A DNA stretch of 64,000 nt, from assembly GCF_038405225.1 (NCBI RefSeq), contig NZ_CP151657.1, positions 434,001 through 498,000 of the forward strand. The letters run 5' to 3'. This DNA is from Arthrobacter citreus (lineage in GTDB: Bacteria; Actinomycetota; Actinomycetes; Actinomycetales; Micrococcaceae). Below the pieces are notes generated by a model. The model was not told the DNA's origin and made no database searches. It saw only the letters and a program-made list of their open reading frames with translations. The translations under genes were made by a program, and so were the position numbers. Positions 54,482-62,847 of the stretch are shown here, one piece after another; the first letter of the stretch is position 1; every line of letters begins with the position of its first letter.

Positions 54482-55696
54482 TTGCGCCCCTCAGACCACC
54501 AGCACAACCCTTCCGTTCCGAGCGCCCATACGGCGGGGCAGTATCCGGCGCAGGGTGCACCGCCCGCGGGTCCGATGCTGTCTCCGGGGCCGGTGCCGCC
54601 CGGAGGGTTCGGTGGCTTTTCCGCCGCCTCCCGGCCGGATCCGCGGTCCCGGGCCCTGATGGTTTCGGGGGCCCTTACTCTGGTGCTCGGCGCCGTCGCC
54701 CTGTTTTTGCCGGCCCCCTATGTGGTCGAGTCGCCCGGGCCCACCTTCAACACCGTGGGCACGGTGACCCGGGACGGCGAGGAGACTCCTCTGATCGAGA
54801 TCGACGGCGCTCCCACCTATCCCACCGACGGCGAGCTGGACCTGACCACGGTCTATGTTTCCGGCGGTCCGGGCACAACCATGAGTTTCCTGGAGGCCGT
54901 CGGAGCGTGGCTGAACCCCGAAGACGCCGTCGTCCCCCAGGAGTTTGTCTATCCGCGCGGGACCACCGGCGAGGATATCGACCAGCAGAACGCTGCCGCC
55001 ATGACGTCCTCCCAGGAGTCCGCAGTGGCTGCGGCGCTGCGCGAACTGGACATTCCCTTTACCGAAGACCTTGCCGTGGCCGAACTGGTGGATGGTTCGC
55101 CGGCGGCCGGAGTGCTGGAAGCCGGGGACACGCTCATCAGCGTCGGCGGTACTGAGATAGACGGCATCGACACCCTGCGCGGGCAGCTGCAGGAAGGCGG
55201 CGGTGAACCGGTGGAGGTCGAATTCCGCCGTGACGGCCGGGAACAAGCGGGGACCGTGACGCCCGTTGCCGGTGACGCGGGCAGCTACCAGCTCGGAATT
55301 TTCCTGGCCACTAGTTTTGAGTTTCCCTTCGACGTCACCATTGCGCTGGATGACGTCGGCGGTCCCTCCGCGGGGATGATGTTTGCGCTGGGCATCATGG
55401 ACCGGCTCACCCCCGGCGGCATGACCGGAGGCAAACACTTCGCCGGGACGGGCACCATCGACTCGGCGGGGAATGTGGGCCCCATCGGCGGCATTGCACA
55501 GAAGATGGTGGGAGCGTCCGACGCCGGCGCGGAGTTCTTCCTCGCTCCGGCTGATAACTGCGGCGAAGTCGTGGGGAACGTTCCGGAAGGGCTCGGCGTC
55601 GTGCGCGTTGCCACCCTCGAGGAGGCACGCACCGCAGTTGATGCGCTGGCCTCCGGAACCAGCCCGTCGGACCTGGCGCAGTGCCTTCCGGAGTAG
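54482..55696 (+). CDS. PDZ-Lon type membrane protease (YlbL-like)
   Basis: Membrane-anchored serine protease of 404 residues. A Pro-rich start is followed by one span (about 60-82, SGALTLVLGAVALFLPAPYV), a PDZ domain near 180-265 (VDGSPAAGVLEAGDTLISVG), and a Lon-type catalytic domain with the Ser in GGPSAGMMFALG (near 297) and the Lys in GGIAQKMVGAS (near 340). It therefore acts outside the cytoplasmic membrane. I chose the TTG at 54482 with AAAAGGG upstream; an ATG at 54440 gives a less plausible N-terminus. M. tuberculosis Rv3194c has the same build, next to the UPF0182 protein as here. Confidence 0.88.
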   Translation: MRPSDHQHNPSVPSAHTAGQYPAQGAPPAGPMLSPGPVPPGGFGGFSAASRPDPRSRALMVSGALTLVLGAVALFLPAPYVVESPGPTFNTVGTVTRDGEETPLIEIDGAPTYPTDGELDLTTVYVSGGPGTTMSFLEAVGAWLNPEDAVVPQEFVYPRGTTGEDIDQQNAAAMTSSQESAVAAALRELDIPFTEDLAVAELVDGSPAAGVLEAGDTLISVGGTEIDGIDTLRGQLQEGGGEPVEVEFRRDGREQAGTVTPVAGDAGSYQLGIFLATSFEFPFDVTIALDDVGGPSAGMMFALGIMDRLTPGGMTGGKHFAGTGTIDSAGNVGPIGGIAQKMVGASDAGAEFFLAPADNCGEVVGNVPEGLGVVRVATLEEARTAVDALASGTSPSDLAQCLPE

Positions 55697-55872
55697 CGGC
55701 CCGCCCATCACGATCGGGAAAAGGTTTTTCGGCAAAGGCGGGGCAGGTGGCCCCGTGCAAGCAAGACAAGGCAGAATGAGAAATGCACGGCAACTTGCAA
55801 AGGGGACTAGAAAATGTCCTGTAATACCCGCTGCAGGCGCCGTGGACCGACGTACCGAACGATGAGGTAACA

Positions 55873-58800
55873 GTGACTTCCGGACCAAACGGCCCATTTT
55901 CCAGACCGAGCCCGAGTACGGGCACCCGTCCCGGCTCCCGGCGCGGACCGAGCCCCCTGATTGCAACGCTGATCGTGGTGGCAGTCCTCGTGATCGGCTT
56001 CGTATACTTTTCGCAGGTTTACGCGGATGTCCTCTGGTACAACCAGCTGGGCTACCTTGAGGTCTTCGTCAAGGAAAACCTGACGCGGATCGCCATGTTC
56101 CTCATCGCGTTCATCGTGATGGCCGGCTGCGTGTTCCTGAGCATCCGGACCGCGTATGCGTCACGTCCCGTTTATGCTCCGGACAGCGCACTGCAGGACA
56201 ACCTGAACCGTTACCAGGCCCAGCTGGAGCCGGTCCGCAAGCTTCTGATGATCGGTATCCCCGTCGTCGTCGGCGGGTTTGCCGGCACCGCGGCCATGTC
56301 CATGTGGCAGCAGGCGTTGCTGTTCCTGAACCGCCGCGAGTTCGGCCGGCAGGATCCGGAATTCGGCCTGGACTTCAGCTTCTACCTCAACACGCTGCCC
56401 TTCCTGGGCTTCATTGTGGGCTTCCTGATCAGCGTCGTGGTCATTGCCGGCATCGCCGGACTGCTGACCCACTACCTGTACGGCGGCATCCGCCTCGAGG
56501 AAAAGGGCATCTTCACCTCCCGTCAGGCACGCATCCACATCGCCGTCATCGCCGCAGCCTTCCTGCTGCTGCAGGCCGCCAACTTCTGGCTGGACCGCTA
56601 TGACACGCTGCTGAGCACCTCGGGAACCTGGACCGGCGCCCTGTACACGGACGTTGAAGCGGTCATTCCCACCAAGACCATCCTGACCGTGGCGTCCGTG
56701 ATCGTGGCGATCCTCTTCATTGTGTCCGCCGTTATCGGCCGCTGGCGCCTGCCGATCATCGGTACCGCAATGCTCATCATTACGGCCATCGTGGCCGGCG
56801 GCGTGTACCCCTGGATTGTCCAGCAGTACCAGGTCAAGCCCTCGGAGCTGAGCAAGGAAGCTCAGTACATCCAGCGCAACATCGAACTCACCCGGGAGGC
56901 CTACGGCCTGGATGAGACCGAGGTCATCGATTACAAGGCAACCGTTGAAGCCAACGCGGGAGCCCTGGCCGCGGACTCCGGCACCACTTCCAACATCCGC
57001 CTGCTGGACCCGAACGTCGTGTCCCCGGCATTCTCGCAGCTGCAGCAGTTCCGGCAGTACTACCAGTTCCCGGAAACGCTGAACGTTGACCGTTACGACA
57101 TTGACGGCGAAATCCAGGACACCGTCATTGCAGTGCGTGAGCTGAACACCGACGGCGTGCCCGACGGCTGGGTCAACGAGCACATTCTCTACACCCACGG
57201 CTACGGCGTGGTGGCCGCCCGCGGCTCCACGGTTCAGGCCGACGGCAAGCCCAGCTTCATGGAATCCGGCATCCCGTCCAGCGGGGTACTGGGGAATTAC
57301 GAGCCCCGGATCTACTTCGGTGAATCCTCACCCGACTACTCAGTGGTGGGTGCGCCCGAGGGAGCGGCACCGCAGGAAATCGACCGTCCGCAGACCGGTG
57401 ATTCTGACACCGAATCCCAGACGACGTTCGACGGCGAGGGCGGCCCGAGCGTGGGCAACCTGTTCAACCAGCTGGTCTACGCCATCAAGTTCCAGTCCAC
57501 CGAGCTCCTGCTCTCGGACGCCATCAATCCTGAGTCCCAGATTCTCTACGACCGTGACCCGCGCGAACGCGTGGAGAAGGTCGCCCCGTACCTGACCGTG
57601 GACGGCAATGCCTATCCCGCAGTTGTCGACGGCCGGGTGCAGTGGATCGTGGACGGCTACACCACCAGCAAGTACTTCCCATACTCCACCCAGCAGGAAC
57701 TCCAGGCTGCGACGACTGACTCGCTGACTCCGGGAGCGGCGGCGCTGCCCGCCGATCAGGTGAACTACATCCGCAACGCAGTGAAGGCCACGGTTGACGC
57801 CTATGACGGCTCCGTGACTCTGTACGCCTGGGATGACGAGGATCCGCTGCTGAAGTCCTGGCAGAGCGTGTTCCCCTCCACCCTGAAGCCGTACAGCGAC
57901 ATGTCAGCCGACCTGATGGCGCACGTCCGGTACCCGGAGGACCAGTTCAAGGTCCAGCGTGAACTCATGGGCAAGTACCACGTCACCAACGCCGACTCGT
58001 TCTTCAAGAACGACGACGCCTGGAGCGTTCCGAATGACCCGACGGTTGCCAATGCCGAGGTCAAGCAGCCGCCGTACTACCTGTCCCTGCAGATGCCGGG
58101 CCAGGAAGACACAGCGTTCTCCCTCACCACGCCGTTTATTCCGTTTGTGTCTCCCAACGGTGAAGCCCGCAACGTGCTGTACGGCTTCCTCGCAGCGGAG
58201 GCCGATGCAGGAACCGGCGAGGCCGGCGTCAAGAGCGAGGACTACGGCAAGCTCCGGCTGCTGTCACTGCCCACTGACACGGTGGTGCCGGGCCCGGGCC
58301 AGGCACAGAACCGGTTCAACTCCGATCCGACCGTTTCGAACGCCTTGAACCTGCTCCGCCAGGGCGCCTCCGAAGTTATCAACGGCAACCTGCTCTCCCT
58401 GCCCGTTGGCGGCGGCATGCTCTACGTGCAGCCGGTCTACGTGCAGTCCTCCGGTGACGCGTCCTACCCGACGCTGCAGCGCGTGCTGGTCAACTTCGGT
58501 GAAAAGGTCGGGTTCGCCCCGACCCTTGACGAAGCCCTGAACCAGGTCTTCGGCGGCGACTCCGGTGCCATTACCGGCGACTCCGAAAACGTGGGTCAGA
58601 CACCTGCACCCGGAACCGGTGAAACTCCGGGCGACACCACTGCCGAGGCCGACCTGGCCGACGCACTGGACGACGCCGGTGCCGCAATCCAGGAGGGACA
58701 GGCAGCTCTGGCAGCAAACGACTTTGCCGCCTACGGTGCCGCGCAGGACAAGCTCAACGAAGCCATCCAGCGGGCCATCGCCGCGCAGGAGGACATGGAA

Positions 58801-58890
58801 GCCGCAGCCGGAGGAACTGCCGACGGCGGCACCACGGGTGCCACGGAGGGTGCAACTCCGGCGCCCACCGAGAGTGCGCAGGGCGACTAA
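55873..58890 (+). CDS. UPF0182 family large membrane protein
   Basis: A 1005-residue membrane protein of a family of unknown function (Rv3193c in M. tuberculosis). The first about 330 residues contain seven membrane spans, starting [19 protein letters not shown] followed by the family-typical [17 protein letters not shown]. The central 550 residues are a large extracytoplasmic domain rich in aromatic residues ([16 protein letters not shown]). The C-terminal about 90 residues are acidic and Ala-rich, with a helical part and a Gly/Thr-rich end. The GTG at 55873 has GAGG at proper distance. It follows the PDZ-Lon protease gene after 176 bases in the same direction, suggesting a shared envelope function. 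Confidence 0.9.
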   Translation: MTSGPNGPFSRPSPSTGTRPGSRRGPSPLIATLIVVAVLVIGFVYFSQVYADVLWYNQLGYLEVFVKENLTRIAMFLIAFIVMAGCVFLSIRTAYASRPVYAPDSALQDNLNRYQAQLEPVRKLLMIGIPVVVGGFAGTAAMSMWQQALLFLNRREFGRQDPEFGLDFSFYLNTLPFLGFIVGFLISVVVIAGIAGLLTHYLYGGIRLEEKGIFTSRQARIHIAVIAAAFLLLQAANFWLDRYDTLLSTSGTWTGALYTDVEAVIPTKTILTVASVIVAILFIVSAVIGRWRLPIIGTAMLIITAIVAGGVYPWIVQQYQVKPSELSKEAQYIQRNIELTREAYGLDETEVIDYKATVEANAGALAADSGTTSNIRLLDPNVVSPAFSQLQQFRQYYQFPETLNVDRYDIDGEIQDTVIAVRELNTDGVPDGWVNEHILYTHGYGVVAARGSTVQADGKPSFMESGIPSSGVLGNYEPRIYFGESSPDYSVVGAPEGAAPQEIDRPQTGDSDTESQTTFDGEGGPSVGNLFNQLVYAIKFQSTELLLSDAINPESQILYDRDPRERVEKVAPYLTVDGNAYPAVVDGRVQWIVDGYTTSKYFPYSTQQELQAATTDSLTPGAAALPADQVNYIRNAVKATVDAYDGSVTLYAWDDEDPLLKSWQSVFPSTLKPYSDMSADLMAHVRYPEDQFKVQRELMGKYHVTNADSFFKNDDAWSVPNDPTVANAEVKQPPYYLSLQMPGQEDTAFSLTTPFIPFVSPNGEARNVLYGFLAAEADAGTGEAGVKSEDYGKLRLLSLPTDTVVPGPGQAQNRFNSDPTVSNALNLLRQGASEVINGNLLSLPVGGGMLYVQPVYVQSSGDASYPTLQRVLVNFGEKVGFAPTLDEALNQVFGGDSGAITGDSENVGQTPAPGTGETPGDTTAEADLADALDDAGAAIQEGQAALAANDFAAYGAAQDKLNEAIQRAIAAQEDMEAAAGGTADGGTTGATEGATPAPTESAQGD

Positions 58891-58895
58891 CCGCA

Positions 58896-58922
58896 CCCAG
58901 CCGCAGGCGATTTGCGGCTGGG
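58896..58922 (+). terminator. Hairpin after the UPF0182 gene
   Basis: CCCAGCCGCA and TGCGGCTGGG pair across 7 bases, directly after the stop codon. No T run follows. Its 3' arm overlaps the -35 of the tRNA promoter. Confidence 0.65.
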
Positions 58923-58940
58923 CCCCGCGGCGGGTAGAGT
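58912..58940 (+). promoter_or_regulatory. Promoter of the initiator tRNA
   Basis: TTGCGG (58912-58917) and TAGAGT (58935-58940) are exactly 17 bases apart, placing transcription start just upstream of the tRNA at 58953. Confidence 0.6.
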
Positions 58941-58952
58941 TAACTATCACGC

Positions 58953-59029
58953 CGCGGGGTGGAGCAGTTCGGTAGCTCGCTGGGCTCATAACCCAGAGGT
59001 CGCAAGTTCAAATCTTGCCCCCGCAACCA
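58953..59029 (+). tRNA. Initiator tRNA-fMet (CAT)
   Basis: A 77-base cloverleaf with anticodon CAT at 58987-58989 and an encoded CCA end. Two hallmarks identify the initiator instead of the elongator: the unpaired C1-A72 at the end of the acceptor stem (CGCGGGG against CCCCGCA) and three consecutive G-C pairs in the anticodon stem (GGG/CCC). The T arm is GCAAG-TTCAAAT-CTTGC. Confidence 0.96.
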
Positions 59030-59044
59030 AACAGTAAAAAGAAG

Positions 59045-59081
59045 AGTCCCGACCAGCAGAAATGCCGGTCGGGACTTTTTT
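59045..59081 (+). terminator. Intrinsic terminator after the tRNA
   Basis: AGTCCCGACC pairs with GGTCGGGACT across 12 bases, followed by six Ts (59076-59081). Confidence 0.92.
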
Positions 59082-59084
59082 GCG

Positions 59085-59113
59085 TTGTGGCAGCCATCGG
59101 CGGATCCTAGACT
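59085..59113 (+). promoter_or_regulatory. Promoter of the DUF6328 gene, leaderless
   Basis: TTGTGG (59085-59090) and TAGACT (59108-59113) are 17 bases apart, and the ATG at 59120 comes six bases after the -10. This is the most complete of the leaderless promoters in the window. Confidence 0.6.
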
Positions 59114-59119
59114 CGCAGA

Positions 59120-59665
59120 ATGGGCAAACGCGCGCTGCCTGCCAATAACGACGGCCCTGACCGAAACCCGGCTGCACCGGCCGATCCCTCGGTGGAGCGC
59201 CGGGAAACCGCTCTGGAAAAAACCGACCGGAACTGGAATGACCTGCTGCAGGAACTGAGGGTGCTGCAAACCGGCATCCAAATCCTGACCGGATTCCTGC
59301 TTACCCTGCCGTTCCAGCCGCGCTTCCGGGAACTCTCCACGGGGCAGATCCTGGTGTACCTCTCCCTGGTGGTCATGTCAGTGTTGATAACCGCCCTCCT
59401 GATGGCCACAGTGGTGATGCACCGGACCTTCTTCGCCCGGCGGATCAAGTCCGAACTGGTGCGCAGCAGCGACGGGCTGCTGCGCATCACCCTTGTCCTG
59501 GTGGGCCTGATCCTCATTGGAACACTCGGCCTCATCTTTGACCTGGTGCTGGGGGCCAGCGGCGGGTTCATTGCCGCGGGATGCCTCACAGTGGTCCTGG
59601 CGGTGCTGTGGATTGTCCTGCCCCGGCGTATCCGCGGGCAGGCACTGCGCCGCCGGAAGGACTAG
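59120..59665 (+). CDS. DUF6328 family membrane protein
   Basis: A 181-residue protein with a charged N-terminal half up to the conserved LEKTDRNWNDLLQELRVLQT region, then four hydrophobic spans (TGIQILTGFLLTLPF, LVYLSLVVMSVLITALLMA, ITLVLVGLILIGTLGLIFDL, AAGCLTVVLAVLWIVLP). The family is common in actinobacteria and lacks a known function. The start at 59120 fits a leaderless transcript. It stands alone between the tRNA terminator and the hairpin at 59689-59729. Confidence 0.82.
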   Translation: MGKRALPANNDGPDRNPAAPADPSVERRETALEKTDRNWNDLLQELRVLQTGIQILTGFLLTLPFQPRFRELSTGQILVYLSLVVMSVLITALLMATVVMHRTFFARRIKSELVRSSDGLLRITLVLVGLILIGTLGLIFDLVLGASGGFIAAGCLTVVLAVLWIVLPRRIRGQALRRRKD

Positions 59666-59688
59666 CTTGCCTGCGCTGTGCACCAATG

Positions 59689-59729
59689 CCGAAGGGGCGG
59701 CACTCCGTGATGGAGTACCGCCCCTTCGG
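59689..59729. terminator. Hairpin between DUF6328 and pspA genes
   Basis: CCGAAGGGGCGG pairs with CCGCCCCTTCGG, and inside it ACTCC pairs with GGAGT around GTGAT. It separates convergent genes; T runs are lacking. Confidence 0.8.
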
Positions 59730-59738
59730 GGAAAGCTG

Positions 59739-60479
59739 CTAGTTCTGGCCGATGGCGGACTGGCCCGATGCCGAGTTCTTCAGCGCCGCCAGGCGGGCCT
59801 CAACCTCGGTCTGCTCGCCCAGGTCCTCAAGGCTCTCAAACTGGGCATCCAGGCTGGAAGCTGCCAGTTCGTTGGCGCCGCGGACGCGGGCCTCTTCGCG
59901 GCGGATCTTCTCTTCGAAGCGGCCCACCTCCGAGGTCGAGTCCATCACGTCGATGCTCTTCATGGCCTCGTGCATCTGGGTCTGTGCGTGGGCGTTGCGG
60001 GCACGGGCAATCAGCTCGTCGCGCTTGCTCTGCAGCTGGTTCAGCTTGCCCTTCATCTGGTCCAGGCCGGTCTTCAGCCGCTCCACGATTTCTTCCTGGG
60101 AAGCGATCGTGGGCTCGGCACCCTTTGCTTCGTTTTCCGCGGCCATCTGGCGCTGGATGGCCACCTTGGCCAGGTTGTCGAACTTCTGCGCATCGGCGCT
60201 GTTGCCGGAGGCACGGAACTCGTCGGCCTTCCGTGATGCGGCCAGCGCCTTGTTGCCCCAGTTGTTGGCGTTCTGGATGTCCTCGTTGTAATCGTCCTGA
60301 AGCATGCGCAGGTTGCCGATGGTCTGGGCAACTGCGCTCTCAGCCTCGGCAATGTTGTTGCTGTAGTCCCGGACCATCTGGTCCAGCATCTTCTGCGGAT
60401 CCTCGGCCTGGTCCAGGATGGCGTTGATGTTGGCCTTGGCCAGCTGGGTGATACGTCCAAAGATTGACTGCTTTACCAC
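59739..60479 (-). CDS. pspA: PspA/IM30 (ESCRT-III-like) membrane-stress protein
   Basis: Peripheral membrane protein that polymerises on damaged membranes. The 246-residue protein is nearly all coiled coil, with the family start KQSIFGRITQLAKANINAIL (amphipathic membrane-binding helix), then DQAEDPQKMLDQMVRDYSNN and GLDQMKGKLNQLQSKRDELI. I chose the GTG at 60479: AAAGG lies at correct distance and the amphipathic helix then begins at residue 3, whereas the ORF start at 60533 adds 18 residues without a ribosome site. It lies 69 bases behind the TPM gene in the same direction, so the two form an operon. Confidence 0.9.
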   Translation of the reverse strand: MVKQSIFGRITQLAKANINAILDQAEDPQKMLDQMVRDYSNNIAEAESAVAQTIGNLRMLQDDYNEDIQNANNWGNKALAASRKADEFRASGNSADAQKFDNLAKVAIQRQMAAENEAKGAEPTIASQEEIVERLKTGLDQMKGKLNQLQSKRDELIARARNAHAQTQMHEAMKSIDVMDSTSEVGRFEEKIRREEARVRGANELAASSLDAQFESLEDLGEQTEVEARLAALKNSASGQSAIGQN

Positions 60480-60548
60480 GGTGTCTGCCTTTCGATTTTT
60501 GGAAACGAACTTGCTGAAAAGTTGTGGAGCCATGACCGGATAGTGTTC

Positions 60549-62591
60549 CTAGAAGCTTCCGCCGCCGCCGTCGAAGCCGCCACCGAAGTCGCCGCCTCCG
60601 CCGCCGCCGAATCCGCCGAAACCGCCGCCGCCCCAGCCGCCTCCTCCGCCTCCGCGGAGAATGGAGTCGATCAGGATGCCGCCGAGGATGGCGCCGCCGA
60701 GTCCGGACCCGCCGCCGCGGCCGCCGTACATGCCGCCGCCGCCGAAACCGCCGCCCATGCCGCCGCCGAAGCCGTCGACATCCTGCTGGGCCATATCGGC
60801 TGCCTGGGCTGCCAAAGCGTTGGCCTGTTGGGCATAGGCGAGGGCGCTGACGGGATCCGAGGACTGCAGCGCGATGGCCTGCTGGAGGTTGCGCTCTGCT
60901 TCCGCAAGCCGGGTGCGGGCCTCGCTGCCGACGCCACCGCGCCGCGCGCGGATGTAGTCAGCCGTTCCGGAGATCTGGGCCTGGGCCGACATCACTGCGT
61001 GCTGGAGGGAGTCCCGTGCCCGGCGTTCCTGCTCCTGCCGGTCACGGATTCCTTCCAGTGCGCTGTCCAGCTGTGCATTGGCCTTCTCGAGACGGCGCAG
61101 CAGATCCACCGGATCGTTCCGGGTGGCACTTTCGCTGTCGATGGCGGCCAGAGCCGCCTCTACTCCGGCGACCGGTCCGGCCAGTCCATTGTTGGCGCCG
61201 TTGGCGGCAAAAGCCCGTGCCTGTGCCAGATCCTGTTTGGCATCAGCGACTGCCCGCTGGAGTTCACCATGGGCGGAATCCAGCTCATGGCCGGTTTTTT
61301 CGATGGCGTCCAGCAGCACGTTGGTCTGGTGCACGCTTTCTTCGGCGGCACGGACAGCGACCACCGCCGACGCGGTGTCGCCTTCGGCGAGTTTCCCGGA
61401 TGCTGCTTCCGCCGCGTTGTCGACGAACTCCAGCCGCTGCCTTGCCTGCTCAACGTTGTCGGCGACCTGGGCGAGGGCGGAGTCGGAGTAGCGCTGACGA
61501 AGTTCCAGCAGCGAGTTCTCGGCTGCGTCCAGCCGGCCTGCCGCTGCCTGGGCGCTGCGGCGCGCCTCTGCCAGCGCAGACGGAGCGTTCTTCTCCAGTT
61601 CGCGCAGTTTGTCGAAGTCTTCCTTGTGCGCCTGCAGGGATGAATTCACTGCCTCACACCGACGAATGATGTCCTTGAGCCAGGTCCGCTGCTGCTGTTC
61701 GGTGTCAGGAATGTGGTCGTCCAGCTGCTGCTGCATCTTGAACGACTCGCTCATGTGGTTCTTTGCTGCCGCAAGATCCTCGCTGAAAGTCTTCACCGCG
61801 TCGTCCCCGTAGGAAGCCATGGCGAAGGACAGCTCCTGCTCACTGGACTTGATGGCATCATCCGCAGCGATGAGCAGGCTTCCGGCGCGCTTGCGCAGGT
61901 CTTCCACGCTCAGTTCATCCAGCGGATCGGTGGGCGCAGCGTCCTCCCGGCGTGCGGGTCCGGCCGTGACGGCGCCCTTGTTACGGCTGCGCACAAACAG
62001 GAACAGGGCACCCCCGCCGAGCAGGATGATTCCGCCAATCAGGAGGATCGGGGCAAGGCTGGCTCCGGACGACGAGGAACCGCCGCCCGAACTGCCGCTC
62101 CGCCCGGACTCCAGCGCATCGGCGGCACTGACCGCAGCGGCTGCCCAGTCCTCGGAGTTGATGGTTTCCTTGCCGAACAGTTCGTCGGTGGCCGCTTCGA
62201 TCATCGCGGTTTCCTGCTGTTCCGTCAGGACCGTATCCGCAGGGGCCGAAACTTGAAGCTGCCGGCTTTCCGTGGCAATGCTCAGGAGGGCTTCGCGCTC
62301 ACCCAGGTTCCGTTTTGCTACGACCTCGTTGCCCCACTCGGTGCGGTCGGTGGGATTCGTGAACTCATCCACGTAGACCACAAAGAGGGTGTAGCCGCTC
62401 TCCTGCCGGGTCTCGGTAATCGCGCTGCGGACCTCTTCAGTCTCCGATCCCAGGACACCTGCTTCGTCGACCACGAACTGTCCCGGGGGAATGGTCACGG
62501 GAGGCACGGCAGAGGCGGCGGTCGCCGAACCCAACAGTGCCGTGACACTCAAACCCAGCACGGCACCTAGCCGCTTGGTCTTCAACCGCAT
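60549..62591 (-). CDS. TPM-domain membrane protein with coiled coil and Gly-rich end
   Basis: A 680-residue protein. Residues 1-29 are a signal peptide (LGAVLGLSVTALLGSATAAS then ASA). A TPM domain follows to about 170 (FVVDEAGVLGSETEEVRSAI), then a Ser/Gly linker, a membrane span (about 183-204, LAPILLIGGIILLGGGALFL), a long cytoplasmic coiled-coil region to about 590, and a C-terminus that is mostly Gly with Phe, Trp and Asp. The outer TPM domain could sense the envelope while the coiled coil meets PspA inside; this is inference from layout. The ATG follows GAGGA. It is divergent from the HtrA-like gene. Confidence 0.88.
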   Translation of the reverse strand: MRLKTKRLGAVLGLSVTALLGSATAASAVPPVTIPPGQFVVDEAGVLGSETEEVRSAITETRQESGYTLFVVYVDEFTNPTDRTEWGNEVVAKRNLGEREALLSIATESRQLQVSAPADTVLTEQQETAMIEAATDELFGKETINSEDWAAAAVSAADALESGRSGSSGGGSSSSGASLAPILLIGGIILLGGGALFLFVRSRNKGAVTAGPARREDAAPTDPLDELSVEDLRKRAGSLLIAADDAIKSSEQELSFAMASYGDDAVKTFSEDLAAAKNHMSESFKMQQQLDDHIPDTEQQQRTWLKDIIRRCEAVNSSLQAHKEDFDKLRELEKNAPSALAEARRSAQAAAGRLDAAENSLLELRQRYSDSALAQVADNVEQARQRLEFVDNAAEAASGKLAEGDTASAVVAVRAAEESVHQTNVLLDAIEKTGHELDSAHGELQRAVADAKQDLAQARAFAANGANNGLAGPVAGVEAALAAIDSESATRNDPVDLLRRLEKANAQLDSALEGIRDRQEQERRARDSLQHAVMSAQAQISGTADYIRARRGGVGSEARTRLAEAERNLQQAIALQSSDPVSALAYAQQANALAAQAADMAQQDVDGFGGGMGGGFGGGGMYGGRGGGSGLGGAILGGILIDSILRGGGGGGWGGGGFGGFGGGGGGDFGGGFDGGGGSF

Positions 62592-62847
62592 AAATTGTCC
62601 TCAGGTTCGTAGTGGCATCGTGAATGATCCGCTGCGTTTTCCGTCCCTCCGGTCCCCTTACGGGAGCGGGCAGAGACTTGCATCGATTCTATGGTTCACC
62701 AGATACCCAGTCCACCACGTTCACCGCCGCGCGGTATTCGGCGAACTCTCAGGAACCATTCAGCCAGCTCCGAAGCAGGTCACAGAAAGTCCTGTCATAG
62801 TTTAACGAGCACCAATCATGGGCATACCGATTTGGAAAGGACAGCAC

